27,240 bases of DNA from JANWHF01 sp036276235 (GTDB lineage Bacteria; Planctomycetota; Phycisphaerae; Tepidisphaerales; Tepidisphaeraceae), in contig DATBDZ010000464.1 of assembly GCA_036276235.1 (NCBI GenBank), positions 1 through 27,240 of the forward strand. The letters are read 5' to 3'. Positions 7,549 to 13,249 of this stretch are shown piece by piece. The number at the start of each line of letters is the position of its first letter. Positions within the stretch are counted from its first letter, which is position 1. Under the pieces are notes generated by a model that saw only the letters and a program-made list of their open reading frames with translations, ran no database searches and was not told the DNA's origin. Made by a program: the position numbers and the translations under genes.

Positions 7549-7578
7549 CAAGCAGGCGTCCATCCGGACGCCTGCTTG
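7549..7578. terminator. Perfect 13-bp GC-rich hairpin after coiled-coil gene
   Basis: CAAGCAGGCGTCC (7549-7561) pairs perfectly with GGACGCCTGCTTG (7566-7578) around a 4-nt loop. There is no T-run after it, so it may be a processing or stability hairpin and not an intrinsic terminator. The remaining gap to 7845 holds no convincing gene. Confidence 0.6.
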
Positions 7579-7743
7579 CATTGAACTTGCAGCCCCAGAG
7601 AAGCCCGAGCAGCAACCCGCTTTTTGACCCCCCGATAACAATAATGTCGCCGCGCGACGGATGGAGATGAATGCAGTCGCGGAGATTGCGCCGCGCCCAG
7701 TCCTCCGACTCCTTTCCGCCGCGAAGCGTCAATCTCGTTTAGC

Positions 7744-7761
7744 CACGTTGCTTGCAACGTG
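7744..7761. other. Perfect palindromic site CACGTTGC-TT-GCAACGTG
   Basis: Eight-base arms flank a 2-nt centre. The site lies about 60 bp upstream of a TAAAAT box and about 85 bp upstream of the truncated gene at 7846. The size and symmetry fit an operator for a dimeric regulator, but no second copy was noticed. Confidence 0.4.
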
Positions 7762-7845
7762 CGTCAAGGTGCGCTGCTTTCGTGGAACACGTATCAATGT
7801 GACGCCCGTTCGAATGGCGATAAAATGATTTCTCGGGGTGGCGCC

Positions 7846-7974
7846 ATGAAGCGCATTGGTCGCGCAATTTTCGCAAGGCTTACACCGGTATCCGCGCTGC
7901 TCTGCTGCGGCGTAATCGCACTCTGGCTGAGCGACTATCACGAGATCGCGTTTCGTACTTCCAGCGGTCGCTAG
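7846..7974 (+). pseudogene. Truncated N-terminus of a zinc-ribbon-type membrane protein
   Basis: The 42-residue frame MKRIGRAIFARLTPVSALLC is followed by one hydrophobic helix ending in VIALWLSDYHEIAFRTSSGR. It resembles the opening of the neighbouring gene at 8646-9266 (basic start, single helix, then ALWIRSYEIADRW), but stops after the helix where its relatives continue for 140 or more residues to a zinc ribbon. The stop codon abuts a tandem 12-mer and a hairpin (7974-8025), which suggests the rest was lost by insertion or deletion there. A GGGGTGG site lies upstream of the ATG, and TAAAAT at 7821-7826 could be its -10 box. It may still be expressed as a small membrane peptide. Confidence 0.6.
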
Positions 7975-7993
7975 GCAACGAAAAAGGCAACGA

Positions 7994-8025
7994 AAAAGGG
8001 GATAAGTACGTACCTATCCCCTTTT
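7994..8025. terminator. Hairpin with 11-bp perfect stem, bidirectional terminator or small repeat
   Basis: AAAAGGGGATA (7994-8004) pairs with TATCCCCTTTT (8015-8025); the loop contains the palindrome GTACGTAC. A-run and T-run flanks make it usable as a terminator on both strands, between the plus-strand remnant and the minus-strand gene ending at 8051. A tandem 12-mer GGCAACGAAAAA (7974-7985, 7986-7997) leads into it. Confidence 0.7.
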
Positions 8026-8050
8026 CTGCACTCCTTAGCGTTATCGAGCT

Positions 8051-8590
8051 TTAGTCTTGGCCGGCCCAGTTAAAGACGATAAGGAATGCACACACGCCGA
8101 TGGACCAATAGCCCCACGTCATCGCCGTTCTGTCGTGTGAAACCATGCCAACTCCGATGAACAGCAGCCCAATTAACCCGACTGAAATTCCCAAAATCGC
8201 GGCGGTGTTACTACCCTGCGCGCGCCGAGGGCGAGAAAGTCGTGCAAGCGATTGCGGCGAGTCCACGCCGCCGCCGCATTCAGGACATATTCCCGATTTA
8301 TTGCCGATCGTTGAATAGCCACATCGGGGGCATTGATGGTTCCACCGTCGTCGGTCACGGCGACGTGCGGGAATACCAAGAATCTTAGCGATCAACATCA
8401 CGATAAATACCAAACCCCCAATCGAAGCCCACATCACTACGTCAGCAGTTCCCCCCAACCGGTGCGAATTGCCATTTGGATTGTACGTCGGAAAGACGCG
8501 TTCTAATATAATCAGCCGAACGGCAATCAGGATACCCACCGGTATTGCGAGTATTAGGTAACCGATGATGATTTTCGCTGGTTTCCTCAT
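8051..8590 (-). CDS. Membrane protein with internal CxxC-CxxC zinc ribbon
   Basis: The protein has 179 residues. Four hydrophobic helices lie near residues 8-28, 50-72, 129-150 and 157-175. A zinc ribbon sits between helices 2 and 3: CPRCGYSTIGNKSGICPECG, with cysteines at 87, 90, 102 and 105. In its neighbours the ribbon is C-terminal, so the extra two helices here are unusual. The ribbon spacing equals that of the gene at 8646. It lies 55 bp downstream of that gene on the same strand, so the two probably form an operon. The ATG at 8590 (GGATGG 7 nt upstream) is preferred to an upstream TTG at 8608. The zinc ribbon is expected in the cytoplasm; function unknown. Confidence 0.78.
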   Translation of the reverse strand: MRKPAKIIIGYLILAIPVGILIAVRLIILERVFPTYNPNGNSHRLGGTADVVMWASIGGLVFIVMLIAKILGIPARRRDRRRWNHQCPRCGYSTIGNKSGICPECGGGVDSPQSLARLSRPRRAQGSNTAAILGISVGLIGLLFIGVGMVSHDRTAMTWGYWSIGVCAFLIVFNWAGQD

Positions 8591-8645
8591 AACCGGACCA
8601 TCCAGCAAGACCTAGGCTTGTCGACGGTCACGATTTCTGCGGCTC

Positions 8646-9266
8646 TCACTTGTCTGCTGCGGACGTGCCGCATTCGGGGCAGATGCCGGAGACGTTGGCG
8701 GTTAAGTTGTAACCACAGGCGCGGCAGATCGCGGTACGCCTTTCACGAAGCTTGAGTCTTCTGCGGTAAACATGCAGGGCCTTTATCGTCGGCAGGAATG
8801 CGGCGATCGCCGTGAGCCATGCCTGGGGAACCACCACGCCTCGCTCCGTGAGATATTCGTCATAGGGCCGATCGTAGGGGTCGTGGTACCACCCCAAGGC
8901 AAAGCGTCCGTACGAGTAGGTTGTAGCTTCTTTGATATCGGTTTCACCAAGCATTTCAATGCCCGGGTAATGCTGAGCGGCTGCGCTTACATGGGATAAT
9001 ACCCATCCTGGAGTTGCGACTAAGAGATTCAGAGGCGCGTGGGCGTGCCGATAAAACTGCAGAAAGATGCCGCCCTTTTCGCTCTGGATATCGATGAAGT
9101 TTGCGTTGCGTTCCAGCAGTCCGGCTGCATCCGCGCGCCACGGCTTACCGACATAATCAACGCGCCAACGGTCGGCAATTTCGTAGCTCCGAATCCAGAG
9201 CGCCATCATCACGACGAGCAACAACAGCGACACAAAGGCAACGGTGTTGAACACTCTGCGGCACAC
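8646..9266 (-). CDS. Single-helix membrane protein with C-terminal zinc ribbon
   Basis: The protein has 206 residues. An N-terminal helix near residues 8-25 (VAFVSLLLLVVMMALWIRSY) is followed by a roughly 120-residue soluble domain. A second hydrophobic stretch lies near 148-165 (WLTAIAAFLPTIKALHVYRR), and the protein ends in CRACGYNLTANVSGICPECG with cysteines at 181, 184, 196 and 199. This layout (basic start, helix, ALWIRSY, variable domain, second helix, zinc ribbon) is a recurring planctomycete type; I know no function for it. The start is a GTG at 9266; a TTGTAA-N18-TAGGAT promoter-like pair lies just upstream, with TAGGAT ending 9 nt before the GTG. Confidence 0.82.
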   Translation of the reverse strand: MCRRVFNTVAFVSLLLLVVMMALWIRSYEIADRWRVDYVGKPWRADAAGLLERNANFIDIQSEKGGIFLQFYRHAHAPLNLLVATPGWVLSHVSAAAQHYPGIEMLGETDIKEATTYSYGRFALGWYHDPYDRPYDEYLTERGVVVPQAWLTAIAAFLPTIKALHVYRRRLKLRERRTAICRACGYNLTANVSGICPECGTSAADK

Positions 9267-9445
9267 CGCCGATTAATCCTACTACTCCACCGATCCGCGT
9301 TACAATATCCGAAAGCGGCAAGAGGGACGTTGCTAACTGCGGTGGTCGTAACCCTGCTACCGATCTGGCCCGTCGCCGGTCGCCCAACGCCAGAATATCC
9401 GGCGACGCGAACGGACTTCTGGGATTCACGGTATTGTGTGACCGA

Positions 9446-9934
9446 ATGACGCTGCGGCGTGGAAGGGCGGACTTGTCACTTTCGCCACTATCTTGGCCGC
9501 CTCTCTTTAGTCCGCGGATTTCGCGCAGGGAGCGCGCGTTCCTTTGGATCCCGATTTTAGGATGGGTAGTTGCTGCCCTCATGTATCGAGCCCGCGCCAG
9601 AGCGGCGGTGCGCTATGTGAAAAGTCAGTTGCTGGAACGCTCGCCCACCTGGGAACATTGGAAGGCCGTGGATCAAGCTTGCGCGCCAGTTGCCGAACAG
9701 GTTTCAAAAATAGTCGCCGACGAAATCGGATGGCCAAACCACCATTTTTTGCCGGAAGACCCTCTGGAGGTCGTGTTATTTGCACCCCTCGGCGACGGCG
9801 GCGAAGGTCTCGTTATTGGTGACGCGTTGGATAAGCTAACTGGCGGAGTGTGCGACGAGCCGTGGGTGTCGAAATGCCGAACGTTTGGTGAGTTTGTTGA
9901 GCATGTGCAGCGGGCGCTCGTCAACAGAAAATGA
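9446..9934 (+). CDS. Hypothetical protein with one N-terminal hydrophobic helix
   Basis: The protein has 162 residues from the ATG at 9446. A Ser/Arg-rich start leads to one helix (FLWIPILGWVVAALMYRARA, near residues 34-53). A soluble domain of about 110 residues follows, with well-mixed composition (HWKAVDQACAPVAEQVSKIV, EIGWPNHHFLPEDPLEVVLF, FGEFVEHVQRALVNRK). The later part reads like a real folded domain: it has alternating helix and strand patterns and acidic turns such as FAPLGDGGEGLVIGDALDKL. I do not recognise the family. The start is uncertain; TTG 9434 is 12 nt upstream and there is no clear ribosome binding site. The gene points away from the 8646 gene and towards the zinc-ribbon gene at 10120. 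Confidence 0.6.
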   Translation: MTLRRGRADLSLSPLSWPPLFSPRISRRERAFLWIPILGWVVAALMYRARARAAVRYVKSQLLERSPTWEHWKAVDQACAPVAEQVSKIVADEIGWPNHHFLPEDPLEVVLFAPLGDGGEGLVIGDALDKLTGGVCDEPWVSKCRTFGEFVEHVQRALVNRK

Positions 9935-10119
9935 GAGCAAAGAAGTAGGAGTACTCGGTTGGGATACGGTCGTGGATCGCCTCAGCGGTTCAAGCGGTGG
10001 TTGCTGAAGGTTATCCGTAGTTGTGTTCTCGCTGCTGGTAGGGGTTGGCGCCGGATCGATGAAGCGCGGATCATATCACTGAGGCAATCCAAGCAAGTGC
10101 AGATGGTAAAATGGTCGGC

Positions 10120-10662
10120 GTGAAACGATCACCGCGCATCGTGTGGAGAGGGCTGGTACTTGTATCGACGTTGCTTTTGTTCTCTTCCGTGGCAAACTGG
10201 ATTTGGAGCCAGTTCGCATGCGATCGCTTTCGTTGGACTCGGTCCACTTTAGCGGATGGGGTGACTGAAACTTACGAGTTGTCACTCGCCTCAACTCGCC
10301 ATGGACCAGATTTTGGCTATCTACACGGCCAACCTTGGAGCGGTAGGACAAAGCTAAGAGTGATTTGGAGTTACGAACATACGCGCGATGATCCGTGGAC
10401 TCAGCCAATGCCGCACAATTTTGGCGGCTTCGGATTGATCTCCATTCATGAACCGTATGCGCTCCAGGTCGAAATCATTTTGCCGCATTGGTTTATCGTA
10501 CTCCTGTTTGCCAGTCTTCCGATGGTATGGTGGTTCAGGCGATCCAAAAAGTGCGAGCAGTTCCGAGTTTGCGAGACCTGTGGCTACGATCTCCGCGCGA
10601 CGCTGGAGCGTTGCCCGGAGTGCGGGACCATGCCATCCGACAGGGAACAAGGGACGCAATGA
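10120..10662 (+). CDS. Membrane protein with C-terminal zinc ribbon
   Basis: The protein has 180 residues. A basic start (MKRSPRIVWRG if GTG is used) leads to an N-terminal helix (LVLVSTLLLFSSVANWIW). A soluble middle of about 85 residues follows. A second helix lies near residues 122-139 (WFIVLLFASLPMVWWF), and the ribbon CETCGYDLRATLERCPECG ends the protein, with cysteines at 151, 154, 165 and 168. It shares its layout with 8646-9266 and its MKR start with the remnant at 7846. GTG 10120 was chosen because a TAAAAT box (10107-10112) overlaps the alternative ATG at 10111 and ends 7 nt before this GTG. The choice is uncertain. The gene is followed 44 bp later by a small membrane peptide gene. 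Function unknown. Confidence 0.8.
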   Translation: MKRSPRIVWRGLVLVSTLLLFSSVANWIWSQFACDRFRWTRSTLADGVTETYELSLASTRHGPDFGYLHGQPWSGRTKLRVIWSYEHTRDDPWTQPMPHNFGGFGLISIHEPYALQVEIILPHWFIVLLFASLPMVWWFRRSKKCEQFRVCETCGYDLRATLERCPECGTMPSDREQGTQ

Positions 10663-10706
10663 GATAGTTGTTTCGTGCCCTCAAGCGGCAGGGGTAATAT
10701 TCAGTG

Positions 10707-10862
10707 ATGCCGGAGCCATTGGATTACGGCCGACCCCGCCCAAGACGACTTGGCGGAATGCTCGCGCTCGTAATTACCGGCTTAGTGATAGCCGGCCTCG
10801 TCTACATGATGGGGCTGGTGGTTGGCGAATTAATCTTGGGAAAGGTGTTTACGCCGCCATAG
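10707..10862 (+). CDS. 51-residue single-pass membrane peptide
   Basis: The short frame begins MPEPLDYGRPRPRRLGGMLA, continues with one long hydrophobic helix (LVITGLVIAGLVYMMGLVVG) and ends ELILGKVFTPP. A basic, Pro/Arg-rich N-terminus before a helix predicts an N-in orientation. It lies 44 bp downstream of the zinc-ribbon gene on the same strand and could be cotranscribed. There is no strong ribosome binding site; GGGGTAATATTCAGTG lies upstream. The clean amphipathic-to-hydrophobic design and position argue for a real gene, though at this length it cannot be proven from one sequence. Confidence 0.55.
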   Translation: MPEPLDYGRPRPRRLGGMLALVITGLVIAGLVYMMGLVVGELILGKVFTPP

Positions 10863-10899
10863 CATCGCAAACGCAGAGGGCCCCAACGCAGAGAATCTC

Positions 10900-10966
10900 T
10901 CACGCGAAGCGGCGAAGGGACGAAGAAGGCGTTCGTTGTGCTTCGTCTCTTTGTCGCTTCGTGTGA
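10900..10966 (+). repeat. Hairpin repeat whose mismatches are all G-U pairs in RNA
   Basis: The arms at 10900-10925 and 10941-10966 match as reverse complements at 22 of 26 positions. In all four exceptions the left arm has G and the right arm T, so a plus-strand RNA would pair along all 26 positions. The unit is CGAAG, as in the hairpin at 4365-4434, and both elements start with TCACGCGAAG. Confidence 0.85.
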
Positions 10967-11170
10967 CCAGCATCCCGCTGAGCAGAGCGATCAAAAAACA
11001 TATCCAGTTATGAGCGACCGCTGAAAATTCTTTTGCTGTAACGTCCATAGCGGCAGGGAGTTAGCCGCCTCGAAAGATTTCCGGATTTTCATAACTTTTT
11101 GATCCGTTTCGCGGCGGCGCGACCGCCGCAACTGCTGCTTTAACAGGTGTTTACGTGCCGGAAAATCGCA

Positions 11171-11250
11171 AAATGGGGTCATATTCTGTAAACCCTTTTG
11201 AGCGAGGAGCTTATAGAACAAAATGTGAACTTTTTGCGCTATAGTAGAGG
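11171..11250 (+). repeat. 80-nt direct repeat, copy 1
   Basis: It begins with a 21-nt stretch (11171-11191, AATGGGGTCATATTCTGTAA preceded by A) identical to the one in copy 2. It ends with AACTTTTTGCGCTATAGT plus AGAGG. The two landmarks are exactly 57 nt apart in both copies; the middle has diverged. Confidence 0.8.
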
Positions 11251-11365
11251 AGGGTGATTTGTGGGTGGTGGGCGGCAGGCGAAAAAAAATGCAATCTGAG
11301 AATTTTTCTTTGCCGAGCTCCCGAGCGTCGATCATAAGTGATTTGCCGGCAGGGACTTATGGCGG

Positions 11366-11445
11366 AAATGGGGTCATATTCTGTAACTCGTGCTGCGGCA
11401 ATGGGTTACAACCGAAAAAGGAAACATTTTGCTATATAGTGAGGG
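11366..11445 (+). repeat. 80-nt direct repeat, copy 2
   Basis: It carries the same 21-nt opening (11366-11386) and closing motif (AACATTTTGCTATATAGT plus GAGGG) as copy 1, at the same 57-nt spacing and 195 bp downstream. The closing motif resembles a -10 region. No transposase frame follows. Confidence 0.8.
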
Positions 11446-11589
11446 CATGGGTTTTGGAGGAAGGCACGTCGGCACGAAGGGATGGCATGCAGAGGAACAA
11501 GGTCGTCACTCAATCGCTCACGACTTCTGGCTTCTAACAGCCTCAATACATTATATATAAGGTATGGTTTTTGTTTTAACAGCGGAAAG

Positions 11590-11673
11590 TTGGCCGCTGA
11601 GAGCGCAAAGAGCGCAGAGACATGTCGGGAGCTCCATTGCCTCTCTGCGCTCTCGGCGATCTCCGCGGCCCAA
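11590..11673. repeat. Hairpin repeat of GCGCAGAGA units
   Basis: The left arm 11590-11620 and right arm 11642-11673 are reverse complements with one bulged base and several mismatches. The inner 12 positions (GAGCGCAGAGA region) match well, and both ends carry TTGG..CCGC. The loop is about 21 nt. It belongs by style to the other dispersed hairpins in the window. Confidence 0.8.
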
Positions 11674-11893
11674 TCTCTGCTCAAAATCGACCGGATGTTG
11701 CGCCGTTTGTCGAATTATGTTGCGCGAGGAAAAGGATTAACCGCAGATGCAACCGATTGGTGCAAAATTCGGTGCGAAACGTTGCAATGAACGCAATCGA
11801 CTTCTTCCGCGCAATGAAACATGCAACAGGAGTCCATGAAACCAAATGATCTATAAAAGGTTTCAAAACGTTTCATGGCCGGGGCCAGCCGGC

Positions 11894-12559
11894 TCAATTC
11901 ACGGTTGCGATGGCAAACCCGTCGTACCCTTTGGCGCAAACCGTTTGTAGTGCTGTCGAGGTCACGCTTTTCTCTGCCGCCAGGACTTCGTTGAATTTGC
12001 GGATGCCTTGCACGTCGGCGTCGCTGCTCTTGGGGTCGATCACGGCTCCTTTGCGGACGACGTTATCGATGACGATGATCGTGCCCGGCCGCGCGAGTTT
12101 GAGGGACCAGCGAAAATAGTCGGCGGTGTTCACCTTGTCGGCGTCAATGAAGATCAGATCAAACGGCCCGCGCCCCTCGGCGGCAAGCTTCGGCAGCGAC
12201 TGCATCGCCGACCCCAGGATAATCTCGACCATATTGCTCAGCCCCGCCCGCGCGATGTTGTTGGCGGCGATCTTCGCATGCTTCTCCTGGTATTCGAGCG
12301 TGATGACCCGCCCGCGGGCCGGCAGCGCGCGGGCGAGCCAGATCGTGCTGTAGCCGCCGAGCGTGCCGATCTCCAGAATGTTCTTCGCGCCGGCGATCTT
12401 CGCCAGCATCATCAGAAACTTGCCTTGTGTGGGAGAAACATTGATAGCCGGCAACCCCGCCGCCACGCTGTCGCGCAGCGCGGCATCGAGCGCGGGGTCG
12501 GAGCCGATCAGCAGATCGTTAAAGTAATTGTCAACGGCGGTCCATTTTTCCTGGTTCAT
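11894..12559 (-). CDS. SAM-dependent O-methyltransferase, family 3
   Basis: The protein has 221 residues, normal for the family (about 210-240). Motif I is ILEIGTLGGYSTIWLA at 61-76, preceded by the family's SPTQGKFLMMLAKI. ITLEYQEKHA gives the acidic ribose-binding Glu at 89. The divalent-metal site is seen in LIFIDADK (135-142) and IVIDNVVRKGAV (162-173). These match the catechol/caffeoyl-CoA O-methyltransferase group, which moves a methyl group from S-adenosylmethionine to a hydroxyl, often on a catechol, with Mg2+. The natural substrate cannot be deduced and no biosynthetic partners are nearby. The ATG at 12559 is the natural start; its upstream region has no clear ribosome binding site. 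It is transcribed alone. Confidence 0.95.
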   Translation of the reverse strand: MNQEKWTAVDNYFNDLLIGSDPALDAALRDSVAAGLPAINVSPTQGKFLMMLAKIAGAKNILEIGTLGGYSTIWLARALPARGRVITLEYQEKHAKIAANNIARAGLSNMVEIILGSAMQSLPKLAAEGRGPFDLIFIDADKVNTADYFRWSLKLARPGTIIVIDNVVRKGAVIDPKSSDADVQGIRKFNEVLAAEKSVTSTALQTVCAKGYDGFAIATVN

Positions 12560-12630
12560 GGCGCACGTATTTAAGCGGTGGAGGCAGAGGATTTCTACCG
12601 GCCTGTCGTAACTTATTCCTGAGAGAGTAA

Positions 12631-12660
12631 GTCAAGTATAAGTCAAGTTTTGTGTCAAGT
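12631..12660. repeat. Three GTCAAGT direct repeats on one helix face
   Basis: GTCAAGT occurs at 12631, 12642 and 12654, spaced 11 and 12 bp; the first two extend to AAGTCAAGT. They lie in the divergent gap between the methyltransferase gene and the XRE gene. Near-helical spacing is typical of binding sites for a regulator. Confidence 0.5.
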
Positions 12661-12749
12661 CGCGCTTGGTACACGGCTAGAGTAGATGCATTTCGGAAGC
12701 CTTTCTGTTCACATTCACCAAAGGCGTTGGAGATTGGGACATATCGGTA

Positions 12750-12777
12750 TTGACCTATATTGCCTTTAGCCTATATG
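12750..12777 (+). promoter_or_regulatory. Sigma70-like promoter of the XRE gene
   Basis: TTGACC (12750-12755) and TATATG (12772-12777) are 16 bp apart. The predicted transcript starts near 12784, leaving room for the AAGGAAGG ribosome binding site at 12801-12808. CCTATAT is repeated within it (12754 and 12770) and could be an autoregulatory operator. Confidence 0.55.
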
Positions 12778-12817
12778 ACATTCATCTAGCTGAATTGCGA
12801 AAGGAAGGTTTGATCTG

Positions 12818-13150
12818 ATGCCTCGGCACAACTGGAACAATCTCACCAAGCGCATGTCGCCACAACGTCGCGCTCGCGTCGAGCAAGGCGTGCGCGAGGA
12901 TCTTGCCGAAATGTTGCTCTCGGAGATCCGCCGGCTGGCGGGGCTGACGCAGGAACAACTCGCCGCGACTTTGGGCATCAAGCAGCCGACGCTCTCGCAA
13001 CTTGAGAGCCAGGACGACATGCAAATCAGCACGCTGCGCGGAATTGTCGAGGCCCTCGGCGGGGAACTGGAAATCATCGCCACCCTCCCCGGCGGGCGAA
13101 TCGCGCTGAGCCAGTTCAAGGATTCGCGGCGCGCCGCGCGATCGGCGTAG
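12818..13150 (+). CDS. XRE-family HTH protein, antitoxin-like, no partner toxin
   Basis: The protein has 110 residues. The N-terminal third is basic and helical (MPRHNWNNLTKRMSPQRRAR). A canonical HTH-XRE follows at about 45-85 (LAGLTQEQLAATLGIKQPTL, then SQLESQDDMQISTLRGIVEA). The end is LGGELEIIATLPGGRIALSQ. This layout is that of HigA-type antitoxins of RelE/HigB-like systems, in which the toxin gene usually lies directly upstream. Here the 258 bp upstream hold only a promoter and repeats, and the gene downstream is unrelated, so the protein is solitary. It probably binds its own promoter, where repeated CCTATAT motifs are seen. AAGGAAGG 9 nt before the ATG supports the start. Confidence 0.88.
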   Translation: MPRHNWNNLTKRMSPQRRARVEQGVREDLAEMLLSEIRRLAGLTQEQLAATLGIKQPTLSQLESQDDMQISTLRGIVEALGGELEIIATLPGGRIALSQFKDSRRAARSA

Positions 13151-13212
13151 CCGGAGAGTTCCATCGACGGATCGCGCGTGGTTCATGCGGTGGCCTTGTG
13201 CGCCGTCACGGC

Positions 13213-13241
13213 TTGAGAGACAGCCATCCAACCGGTCTAAT
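13213..13241 (+). promoter_or_regulatory. Promoter ending 8 nt before a GTG start
   Basis: TTGAGA (13213-13218) and TCTAAT (13236-13241) are separated by the ideal 17 bp. The GTG at 13250 comes after 8 more bases and no Shine-Dalgarno sequence is seen, so the transcript would be leaderless or nearly so. Confidence 0.5.
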
Positions 13242-13249
13242 CGCTCAAC

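Larger units (their letters stand above)
10863..11893. other. About 1 kb without genes, packed with repeats
   Basis: Between the 51-residue peptide gene and the methyltransferase gene no reading frame looks protein-like on either strand. The stretch holds AACGCAGAG units at 10869-10894, a hairpin at 10900-10966, two copies of an 80-nt element at 11171-11250 and 11366-11445, an AT-rich patch near 11545-11565 and a hairpin at 11590-11673. It is less GC-rich than its surroundings. It may be the remains of mobile sequence. Confidence 0.6.

Noticed and set aside
12629..12660. CRISPR-like array from the GTCAAGT repeats
   Set aside because: Units are 7-9 nt with 4-5 nt spacers, far too short for CRISPR, and no cas gene is nearby.
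12683..12817. A toxin gene upstream of the XRE gene
   Set aside because: A short ATG frame (MHFGSLSVHIHQRR) runs into a stop after under 30 codons and does not resemble RelE or HigB.
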